Positions 26,937 through 34,236 of a DNA stretch of 64,000 bases are shown one piece after another (within the stretch, counting starts at the first letter, position 1; the number at the start of each line of letters is the position of its first letter). Under the pieces are notes generated by a model. The model searched no databases and was not told the DNA's origin. It saw only the letters and a list, made by a program, of their open reading frames with translations. A program made the position numbers and the translations under genes. The DNA is taken from positions 1-64,000 of the forward strand of contig CAYOSH010000012.1 of assembly GCA_964406575.1 (NCBI GenBank), in the 5' to 3' direction. This DNA comes from WTAW01 sp964406575. Lineage in GTDB: Bacteria; Acidobacteriota; Aminicenantia; Aminicenantales; Aminicenantaceae.

Positions 26937-28941
26937 TCCCTGTCCCTTCTTGTGTAATGATCAAATTTAAAAAACTGTCCACCTTTAGAGTGTACCCTGG
27001 GGGAAGGAATACAGTCGATTCGGCGTCGACAACGAGCGCAGATCCGGAAATCCTATTCCCCGGGGAAAGTAACGGTCGATCATAAACCTGGGCCGCATGC
27101 TCTTTTCCTCTAAAGCACAGCGTTTGGTTCTTCACGAAAGCCTTCTGAGGGTTCAAACCTTCCCCAGGAAATTTCTTTAGTTTTATCTTTTTCGATGGGC
27201 CGATAGTTTTAATTCGGAGGTTGACGATCTCGATAACTCTTTCGGGATGATAGTAGGAGTAGAGTTTTTGGTGCGACCTGTGGAACTTGGAGACGTACGT
27301 GTTTTTATCGATATCCAGTGGCGTTATCGGCACTGTGATCTCATAGGACTGACCCGAATATCTTAGGTCCAGAAACAGCACAGTGCTGATCTCGTTTTCT
27401 TGGAATCCTTCACGCTTCATATCCTGGAGGCCTTTGTTTTTGAGCGCTTGAAAGGCCTTTTTGAGCTCTATTCCTTTGACTTCTTTCGCCGGCTTGAGCA
27501 GAGATTGTGAATAATCCTTTATGGAGTCTGCGAGGAGAAGACCCAAAGCAGAGAGAACTCCTGCATTCTTGGGAATTATGATTGTATTCATGTTTAGTTG
27601 TCGGGCAATCTCGGCCGCATGCATGCCTCCGGCGCCTCCAAAAGAGAAGAGAGCAAAATTCCTGGGGTCAAATCCCCGTTCTATTGAGATCACGCGGATC
27701 GCTTTCCCCATGTTGGCAATGGCGACGGTGATGATGCCATCGGCGGTCTCACGGAGAGTCTTCTTCATTTTTTTCGCAAGCTTCAAAAGAGCAGCTTTGC
27801 TTTTTTCGGGATATATTTTCATGTGTCCGCCCAGGAAATAATCGGGGTCCAAGCGTCCGAGAACAAGGTTGGCATCTGTGACTGTGGGAAAATGCCCTTT
27901 CCCATAACACGCGGGACCCGGGTCTGCGCCTGCACTTTGGGGACCCACGCGGAGCGCCCCCCCCTCATCGAGATAGGCGATCGATCCGCCTCCAGCTCCA
28001 ACGGAGTGGATATCTATCATGGGGAGGCGAATGGGAAATTCACCTATTTTGCTCTCTGTGGTTCTGCTGATTTTCCCCTCGATGAGCGACACATCCGAAG
28101 ATGTTCCGCCCATGTCAAATGTGATGATGTTGCGGAATCCCGCCGACCTGCCCAGATAATGGGCAGCGACAACTCCACCTGCTGGACCGGAAAGGGCTGT
28201 GCGGAGTGGCTCCTGCTTTGCCGTGGATGGCAAAATATGCCCCTCATTCGATTGCATGATCCTGAGGTCGACACCTTTTAAGCGGATTTCTAGATCTTTC
28301 AGATAACGGCTCATGACTGGCATAAGATACGCATTGACTGTCGTCACCAGAGTTCTTTCGTATTCCCGGTATTCTGGAAGGATTTGGCTCGAGATAGATG
28401 CTAAAAGCTTTCTTTTTTTCAAAACTTTGCCGATGATCATTTCATGGGTCGGGTTGGCATACGCATGGATCAGGCTCACCGCAACCGCATCGATCTTCAG
28501 TTTTTGGATCTTGTCACAGATATCCTCCAGCTTATGGAGAGACAAATCCTTGTCCATGGTCCCATCGGCAAAAATTCTCTCCTCGACGCCAAAACACCAC
28601 TTTCGAGGGAGAAGAGGAATCCTCTGTTCACCTCTAAGGCTGTAGAGATGACGCCGTGTCTGCCGTCCGATAAAAAGAACATCCTCGAATCCTTTTGTGG
28701 TGATAAGAGCGACACGACCTCCCTTATTTTCCAGGAGGGAATTCGTGGCAACGGTCGTTCCATGGACCACAGAAGAGGGAGGCGTGTGCTGCAAAACGGA
28801 TCTAAGGCCCTCAAAGATTGCGAGTGAAGGATTCTCGGGAGTAGAAGGAATTTTTTTTATTTTGACGGTCCCATCTCTCACTATGAAAAAATCAGTAAAA
28901 GTGCCCCCGGTATCGACACCGATGCGCACGCTCCTCTTCAT
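26929..28941 (-). CDS. Hydantoinase A/oxoprolinase family subunit
   Basis: A 670-residue HyuA-type ATPase subunit of the ASKHA fold. Phosphate-binding motif 1 is IGVDTGGTFTDFF at the N-terminus, followed by VVHGTTVATNSLLE; the second phosphate loop is TFDMGGTSSDVSLIEG around residue 285, and VGAGGGSIAYLDEGG with GPACYG near 325-360 is typical. The C-terminal part carries DLRYSGQSYEITV. It provides ATP-dependent activation for the HyuB subunit. The start is ATG 28941, without a clear ribosome site; the likely promoter lies only about ten bases upstream, which would give a very short leader. Confidence 0.92.
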   Translation of the reverse strand: MKRSVRIGVDTGGTFTDFFIVRDGTVKIKKIPSTPENPSLAIFEGLRSVLQHTPPSSVVHGTTVATNSLLENKGGRVALITTKGFEDVLFIGRQTRRHLYSLRGEQRIPLLPRKWCFGVEERIFADGTMDKDLSLHKLEDICDKIQKLKIDAVAVSLIHAYANPTHEMIIGKVLKKRKLLASISSQILPEYREYERTLVTTVNAYLMPVMSRYLKDLEIRLKGVDLRIMQSNEGHILPSTAKQEPLRTALSGPAGGVVAAHYLGRSAGFRNIITFDMGGTSSDVSLIEGKISRTTESKIGEFPIRLPMIDIHSVGAGGGSIAYLDEGGALRVGPQSAGADPGPACYGKGHFPTVTDANLVLGRLDPDYFLGGHMKIYPEKSKAALLKLAKKMKKTLRETADGIITVAIANMGKAIRVISIERGFDPRNFALFSFGGAGGMHAAEIARQLNMNTIIIPKNAGVLSALGLLLADSIKDYSQSLLKPAKEVKGIELKKAFQALKNKGLQDMKREGFQENEISTVLFLDLRYSGQSYEITVPITPLDIDKNTYVSKFHRSHQKLYSYYHPERVIEIVNLRIKTIGPSKKIKLKKFPGEGLNPQKAFVKNQTLCFRGKEHAAQVYDRPLLSPGNRISGSALVVDAESTVFLPPGYTLKVDSFLNLIITQEGTGNG

Positions 28942-28949
28942 GGGGCTAT

Positions 28950-28978
28950 ATTTATCTTTAACCTCACTCTAAAGTCAA
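28950..28978 (-). promoter_or_regulatory. Likely promoter of the hydantoinase operon
   Basis: On the minus strand, TTGACT (28978-28973), 17-base spacer, ATAAAT (28955-28950). The -10 box is imperfect. The transcript would begin only a few bases before ATG 28941, so translation may be nearly leaderless. Confidence 0.42.
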
Positions 28979-29044
28979 GCGCTGGACAGTGAGCGACCGA
29001 GGATTCATTGAAAATGCGAAGATGAGTCCAGGGAAATAAGAAAT

Positions 29045-29263
29045 TTATTTACACGTATCGCACGAGGTTGCCGAACAGGTGGCGCAGCTGGATGAGGACG
29101 ACTTCACCCGGCTGCTTCCGCCCCCGATCCCGAAGGAGGAGACAAGCTTCTGGATATCTTTACTCCCGCACTCCACACAGACGACTTTTTTTTCAGTTCC
29201 AACGGAGATAAGCGTTTCAAAACAGCATCCGCATGCGTTGCATGAGAACTCGTAAATGGGCAT
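29045..29263 (-). CDS. FmdB/CxxC-type zinc-ribbon small protein
   Basis: A 72-residue protein of the FmdB regulatory-protein type. It starts MPIYEFSCNACGCCFE, the invariant opening of the family, and has a zinc ribbon from CNAC near residues 8-11 and CVEC near 29-32. The C-terminal tail is Ser-rich and ends with a CATCSATSCDTCK cluster, which may bind a second metal. I start at ATG 29263 because MPIYEF is conserved; ATG 29269 and GTG 29272 are just upstream. It is 14 bases after RidA, in the same transcript. Role is unknown; FmdB proteins were first seen beside formamidase genes. Confidence 0.85.
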   Translation of the reverse strand: MPIYEFSCNACGCCFETLISVGTEKKVVCVECGSKDIQKLVSSFGIGGGSSRVKSSSSSCATCSATSCDTCK

Positions 29264-29277
29264 GGCCATCACATTGG

Positions 29278-29742
29278 CTAAAGGACAGCGATCGCTTCAA
29301 TCTCGACTTTAACATCCTTAGGCAGCCGGGCCACTTGGATGGCTGCCCGGGCAGGATAGGGGGCATTAAAATATTCGCCGTAGATGGCGTTCACGGCTCC
29401 ATAGTCGTTCATGTCCTCGAGGAATACCGTGCATTTAACGATCTTGTCCATAGAGCTTCCCGAGGCCTCGATGACTGCTTTTAAATTCTTGAGAACCAGA
29501 TGCGCCTGTTCTTCGACTGAGCCGTTATTCAGCTCTCCAGTGACAGGGTCAAGGGCAATTTGACCGGAAGCGAAGACAAAATCATTGGCAATGATTCCCT
29601 GTGAATAGGGTCCTATGGCCTTCGGGGCATTCTTTGTTTTAATTTCTTGGATCATGGTATCACTCCTTTTTTTGCATGAAATTAGACTGGGTCCCATAAT
29701 GGCCATGCAGCCGAGGCTGACCAGTGCCTCCCTTCTTTTCAT
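29278..29742 (-). CDS. RidA-family enamine/imine deaminase with lipoprotein-type leader
   Basis: A YjgF/RidA-fold trimeric enzyme that hydrolyses reactive enamines and imines made by PLP dehydratases. The standard RidA domain starts at residue 30 (MIQEIKTKNAP, then IGPYSQG) and contains the conserved arginine in YPARAAIQVARLP and the final Glu-rich strand VEIEAIAV. The preceding 29 residues form a lipoprotein signal: KRRE, a short hydrophobic core, and lipobox L20-I-S-C23. Both ATG 29742 (AAGGAG eight bases ahead) and ATG 29655 (AAGGAG seven bases ahead, inside the coding region) have strong ribosome sites, so two forms may be made: one anchored outside the inner membrane and one cytoplasmic. 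Confidence 0.9.
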   Translation of the reverse strand: MKRREALVSLGCMAIMGPSLISCKKRSDTMIQEIKTKNAPKAIGPYSQGIIANDFVFASGQIALDPVTGELNNGSVEEQAHLVLKNLKAVIEASGSSMDKIVKCTVFLEDMNDYGAVNAIYGEYFNAPYPARAAIQVARLPKDVKVEIEAIAVL

Positions 29743-30022
29743 GGGATTTTCTCCTTAACCATTGATATGCCGGGATATCCTTATCCTTTTGTCATTCCCT
29801 GGCGTTGAACTCTGGAGCATATTTAACGTCTTCATTGTATCGGAAGCTGCTTCAAGATGCCAGGATAAAAAATGTGCGTGAATTTGGAAAAAGAGGTTGC
29901 CATGGCACTTTGAAGAGGGTGGTCCCGGAAACACGATTTATATGAGCATGAATGCAGAGAGGGACAATATCGGTGGCATGCCCGGGCTCGGGTAGAGGAT
30001 CGATTCCTTGATCCAGTCGTTC

Positions 30023-30193
30023 TCAGACGTGTTGTTCGCTGTAGGGGCCTTCCATCTCTGAAGAAATGTGTTTGAGTGATAGACGTGTCACTTCATCTTG
30101 GCAGTATTCGCACACAATCCGGCCATCTTTGTGAATCCGACAGGGGGTCAATCCGATACACTTATCGCACTGGCAGAACATTTGCTTTTTCAT
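30023..30193 (-). CDS. Cys-rich mini-protein, zinc-ribbon-like
   Basis: A 56-residue protein from ATG 30193, directly behind GGAGGA. It has six cysteines: C7, C9 and C12 (MFCQCDKC), C18, and C28 with C31 (VCEYCQDE), plus H21. Spacing suggests one or two zinc sites. No family is recognised. The strong ribosome site and ordered cysteine pattern argue that it is real despite its size. The 315 bases upstream and 280 bases beyond (29743-30022) hold no other gene, so it appears to be an isolated unit. It might be a small nucleic-acid or protein-binding adaptor. Confidence 0.6.
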   Translation of the reverse strand: MKKQMFCQCDKCIGLTPCRIHKDGRIVCEYCQDEVTRLSLKHISSEMEGPYSEQHV

Positions 30194-30508
30194 CTGTTCC
30201 TCCAATCTGAGTGTGCAGCCAGTTATCTAAGAGGAGATTTCAATGGCTTTTTAGTGCAAAGTTCATGCCAGCCTGTTTTTTCTTTTTTTTAGGAGAAGAG
30301 TTCAGAATTTTTATAGAAGGAGGTGTTCCATAATTTAACAGCGTTCAATATCCGAACACTGATTTCACTCACATGCTACGGGAAAAATAACGTGTAATTG
30401 TTGAATCCATCACGACCATAGACAACTGTATGTTATATCCGCGGCGTCCACACTGTGAGATCATCGATTTTTCCGGAGTCGAGAACCGATACGACTCCAA
30501 TTGAAAGG
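30194..30508 (-). other. 315-bp gap, nothing convincing
   Basis: No frame, RNA gene or clear promoter could be supported. The segment near 30330-30420 has short words that recall the intergenic repeat family described elsewhere (for example CATCACGACC near 30408-30417), but the match is too weak to call a copy. Confidence 0.4.
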
Positions 30509-31846
30509 TTAGATCATATTGAGATATTTTTTTCCCTCGGCAAAAGGATTGAGGGAGTTTGTAATGGAAATGTCTTTGTTTTTCAGAAGGTCGATGGTGC
30601 CTCTCTTGTTTTTCGGTGAGATCACCTCCACAATCGGGCGGAAGATGTCGCGTTCGTTCGCTTCTCTGACAACGGCAATGTTGCGATTGCTGAGTGAAAC
30701 GACGGTGCCGATAGGCCAGACACCCATGATCTTGAAAAATTTATCCAGGAGCTTGGGCTCAAAGAGCTTTCCTTTTTCTTTCATCATCAAGTCATAAATT
30801 TCGATCGGGGGATAGTCCTTTTTGTATGTTCTTCTCTGTGTGAGTGCATCATAGACGTCACACAGCGATACGATGTAAGATGCCAGGTGAGGTGTGTGCG
30901 GGAAGGCTGCTTTGGGGTAACCTTTCAGATCATATCGCATATGATGTTCGAACGCCACGACTACGGGTAAGACTCCCAGCATTTCGACATGTCTGGTGAG
31001 GATTTTTGTTCCTAAGATCGAGTGGTCCTGAATTTTAAGGAACTCATCCTCGGAGAGCTTTGATTTCTTCTTCAATATCCGATGGGATATGGATATCTTC
31101 CCGATATCATGAAAAAGAGCAGCAATCCCGATATCCAACACATCATCCTTTGAGAATCCCAGTTTTGATGACGTGTACATGGAGAGGATCGAGACGTTCA
31201 ATAGGTGGACAAACGTCATCAGGTCTTTTTGCTTGACCGATATCAGATTCAAAAGCTCTTGATGCCGTCCCATGAAGTTTTCCATCACGTTGAGGATGTT
31301 AAATCGCAGATCGAGATAGTCGATGTCCTCCTCACTCAAGAGCTGGTCGAAAGATTGAGATACAGTCTTCAGGGAATTTTCGTACCGCTTGAGCATCTCT
31401 TCGGAGCTTTTAGATGCTTCTTTTTGGTCATCTGCGAGTGCGCGGATCTTCCCAGCTCGAATATTTTTGACTCCTTGGCCTGATAGGTACTCGAGGGGAT
31501 CTTTGGGGAGATCGGCCTTTGGGGTGATAAGGAATGTAATGAATTTTTCTAACTCTACCTTGCTGAGAGATTGGTTAAAGTAGATCCGCTCGATCCCTCG
31601 TTCTTGCATGTATAAAACCAAGGACCTTAGCTTCTGGCTCAGGCCGAAAAAAATCTCATCCTCCCATGCCAATTCATCCTCGACGATACCGATAACAAGC
31701 TCCTTTTTTTCCTTCAATACCTCTTGAAGGCTGTTATAAGCCTGTTCGATGAATTCGTGATATTTGGGATGTTCCGCGGAATAGATTTTTCCTGTCTGAA
31801 TGGCGGAAAGCAGATGAATCAGAGTCACTTTAATTTTTTTCAGCAT
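30509..31846 (-). CDS. HD-GYP-domain protein with shared N-terminal module
   Basis: From ATG 31846 the protein is 445 residues. The C-terminal half is an HD-GYP fold: H246-D247 in LFHDIGK, H275 in IQDHSILGT, the E300-H-H motif and GYP at 309-311 (LKGYPKA). The order of ligands matches cyclic-di-GMP phosphodiesterases. Residues 1-125 are a separate alpha/beta module (YSAEHPKY ... IERIYFNQSLSKVELEKFI) also found at the start of the adjacent 644-residue protein. I start at 31846 because GGAG is seven bases ahead; an earlier in-frame start at 31960 lies inside the neighbour. It overlaps the neighbour by 17 bases, so the two are coupled and may act together. Confidence 0.82.
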   Translation of the reverse strand: MLKKIKVTLIHLLSAIQTGKIYSAEHPKYHEFIEQAYNSLQEVLKEKKELVIGIVEDELAWEDEIFFGLSQKLRSLVLYMQERGIERIYFNQSLSKVELEKFITFLITPKADLPKDPLEYLSGQGVKNIRAGKIRALADDQKEASKSSEEMLKRYENSLKTVSQSFDQLLSEEDIDYLDLRFNILNVMENFMGRHQELLNLISVKQKDLMTFVHLLNVSILSMYTSSKLGFSKDDVLDIGIAALFHDIGKISISHRILKKKSKLSEDEFLKIQDHSILGTKILTRHVEMLGVLPVVVAFEHHMRYDLKGYPKAAFPHTPHLASYIVSLCDVYDALTQRRTYKKDYPPIEIYDLMMKEKGKLFEPKLLDKFFKIMGVWPIGTVVSLSNRNIAVVREANERDIFRPIVEVISPKNKRGTIDLLKNKDISITNSLNPFAEGKKYLNMI

Positions 31847-33764
31847 GCCATATCTCCAAAACTCTTTGGGATTCTTCTCTGAGTTTCCTATTCCAAAAAC
31901 CCCTTCGCTTGCTGAATTCTTCCAGGTACAACTTGGCTTCTCTAAGGTTTTTATCCTCAACGATCTTTATGTGTTCCATCAGACGTCTGTTCTTCAAACC
32001 GTAAGGAGACGGAATATGGAAGAGTATTTCAAAAGCCAGCCGTTTTGTTCTCTGATCGCGCATGAGCAGCAGCAAACCCTCGGCTTTGAGCGCAAGCTCT
32101 TTACTTTTCAGAACTGAAAAAAGAAACTTCTCATCGGTTTCGGTGAGCTTATGCATGGCTCTTAAAACTCTGTACTTTAGGGTTACATTCCCTAAGGGAT
32201 AAATGTTCTTCAACGTGATCAGAGATATGGGGCTGTCGATCTCCTGTAAATTTTTGATCATTTTTTCGAGAAACTTGCTGTTCGATGAGCTCTGATCGAG
32301 ATTCAGGTTGAAATAGAATAGATACTCTTTGAAGAACTTAAAGAATGCTTTTAAAATGTAGGGAGAGATCCTGCCGTCTGTGAATATCCGTTCAAGGTAG
32401 GTGTTGACATCCAGAGTACTTTCCTTAAGCTCGTCTATAAAATAATCAAATTCGATCAAGATTTCTCCTTCAAGAATAGAATGCTCGATGTAGCCGATGA
32501 TTTTTGAGATGAAGAGTCTGCATTTCGAGTCTGCCGTGATCTCTTCACCTTTTTCCTCCAATACCTCAAACACGTATTTGATGTAGGCAAGATCTTTCTG
32601 TTCCTTGATCGTCTCCCATTCCCCAAAGATCTTTTCCAGGGTCTCTGTGATGCCTTCCAAGGATTCATCCTTCTTCAGGATGTTGAGGAGGATATAGCGG
32701 TAGTTTTTCTTGAGGAGGGTGTTATCAAATGTGAGCTTTGTTTCATAAGCGATATCTTTCAGGAACGAGGTAAGCGTATGTCTGTATATCTCTGACATCA
32801 AAGTGCTTGTCGTTCCGGTAAGCAATTCTTTGATCTTTGTTTCAGCTTGAGGGTCTTCTTTAAGGGCGTCATCCTCTTGGAAGATGTTCGAAAGGGAAGA
32901 CGCCACTTTTTCGTGTTTGTCTCTGTCGAACATCTTGGAAAAAATGCTGAAACTCAAAGAGTCGAAATTTTCGTCATAAATCAGCTCATCCCATAATGAT
33001 GAGGCAAGGTCTTCCTCTTTGAGGTCTGTGATTATGGCCTTGATGTTCTCGAGCTTTTCTTCGTCTTTAATCTCCTCTTTTTTCTTGACAACGGTCTTCA
33101 ACAGGTTTTTTGCGCATTTGCGATAATTATTCTCTTCATTGAGTTTGAGATAATCGAAGAAGCGGATAAAATTTTCGCTGAATTCTTTGTCTTCGAGGAA
33201 TTCCCCGGGCTTAAAATCCTTGATGACTTTTTCGAAACTGTCTGCCACTTCCATCAATTTCTGTCGATCCTCCAGTTCAACAGCTTCCTGAAGGAGATAA
33301 ACCCACACATCCTTCACTTCTTCTCCCTCACCCATAAGGAGTTGCGAATAATCGAGCTCTTCGACCGTGATGTGTGCAATTTTTTGGTCCTGAAGAATAG
33401 ATCCTATTCCTCCTTTTTTGTAAATATCTCTTGGGGCAAGACTTATGTGAGACATGAAGACCATCAATTCAGACAAGGTGACGCCTCTACTTATTTTGAT
33501 CTTTTTGACTTTGCGAAAGTGGAAGGTCCTGCCCAACTCTTTATACATCTTCTCTTCGTCCCAAAATTTGTTCTCAACGAGAAGTGCATGAGGTGCGAAG
33601 CTGACCTCAAGGGGAGCCATGTGCTCTAAGAGGGCGTCGATCTTTTCTTTGAGATCACTGACCGATTTTTGGAAAGCGGGGTGTTCTTGATTGTACATCG
33701 CAGCGTTCTTTAAGGAGACCTTCATAGTCATAAAAAGTTCGTGAAGAGCTTTTTCCTTGCTCAT
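31830..33764 (-). CDS. Large helical protein sharing the N-terminal module of its HD-GYP neighbour
   Basis: A 644-residue soluble protein with no catalytic motif recognised. Residues 1-150 (MYNQEHPAF ... LEVSFAPHALLVENKFWDEEK ... VKKIKISRGVTLSELMVFM) resemble residues 10-110 of the HD-GYP protein encoded next to it: an EHP motif, an alternating strand segment, and K-x-I-x-h-x2-G/S-h-T/S-h-x-E-L-x-x-F-h. The rest is strongly helical and Glu/Lys/Leu-rich, consistent with HEAT-like or other alpha-solenoid repeats, best near residues 500-600. It probably acts as a scaffold in a signalling complex. Start ATG 33764 has AAGGAA about six bases upstream. It is first in the two-gene unit. Confidence 0.65.
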   Translation of the reverse strand: MSKEKALHELFMTMKVSLKNAAMYNQEHPAFQKSVSDLKEKIDALLEHMAPLEVSFAPHALLVENKFWDEEKMYKELGRTFHFRKVKKIKISRGVTLSELMVFMSHISLAPRDIYKKGGIGSILQDQKIAHITVEELDYSQLLMGEGEEVKDVWVYLLQEAVELEDRQKLMEVADSFEKVIKDFKPGEFLEDKEFSENFIRFFDYLKLNEENNYRKCAKNLLKTVVKKKEEIKDEEKLENIKAIITDLKEEDLASSLWDELIYDENFDSLSFSIFSKMFDRDKHEKVASSLSNIFQEDDALKEDPQAETKIKELLTGTTSTLMSEIYRHTLTSFLKDIAYETKLTFDNTLLKKNYRYILLNILKKDESLEGITETLEKIFGEWETIKEQKDLAYIKYVFEVLEEKGEEITADSKCRLFISKIIGYIEHSILEGEILIEFDYFIDELKESTLDVNTYLERIFTDGRISPYILKAFFKFFKEYLFYFNLNLDQSSSNSKFLEKMIKNLQEIDSPISLITLKNIYPLGNVTLKYRVLRAMHKLTETDEKFLFSVLKSKELALKAEGLLLLMRDQRTKRLAFEILFHIPSPYGLKNRRLMEHIKIVEDKNLREAKLYLEEFSKRRGFWNRKLREESQRVLEIWHAEKN

Positions 33765-34236
33765 GGTTCCTTCCTTATCAAAATCACCATTTCTTCCATC
33801 ACGCTCTTTGCACCACGCTTATAGAGTTCTACACATATATTTTTAGTCAGTGTTCACAGGGGGAAATTGGATTGAAATCCCATCCCACACAAAGATATTT
33901 TTCTTGTTAAATGAGGATTTCTCTTCAACCGCATTTCGGCAGCCTTAGATTAAATCAACTCAAGACCGGTTGTCAAATGGATATCTGTCTGGATAGGCAT
34001 TGGCAAATCCGTGATCGTATGGTCAGAAGAAACGTTATTGAGTGTCCCATTTGGTGAGTGCGAAAACGATCAACGAGAATGCGCACAGCTTCAACTTAGG
34101 TACCGTTTCCCAAACGGGTCCGTTTTTTCTCGGTCCATTCGGGGAATGGACCCTATATCAAAAGGAACTAGCCTTATGTTAACAGGCTCGGCTCCGGGTT
34201 TCCACATCCTCAATATATGCTTTTGGAAGGTCTTGA
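33765..34236 (+). other. 472-bp gap holding an inverted-repeat element and hairpins
   Basis: Separates the 5' end of the 644-residue gene from the 3' end of the TPR gene. It carries one copy of an intergenic repeat (core 34005-34048; edges perhaps 33994-34236) and two hairpins: CCGTTT/AAACGG at 34103-34117 and a perfect 9-bp stem GGTCCATTC/GAATGGACC at 34132-34152. Six T follow the first hairpin. No coding region can be supported. Confidence 0.5.
34005..34048 (+). repeat. Intergenic repeat copy A, 44-bp core
   Basis: This 44-base core agrees at 37 positions, without gaps, with the reverse complement of 44744-44787. Both share AAATCCGTGATCG at one end and ACGTTATTGAGTGTCCC at the other. The repeat at 61251-61484 has related ends (CCGTGAT ... 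CGTTATTGAGT). Counting was done by eye. Confidence 0.75.
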
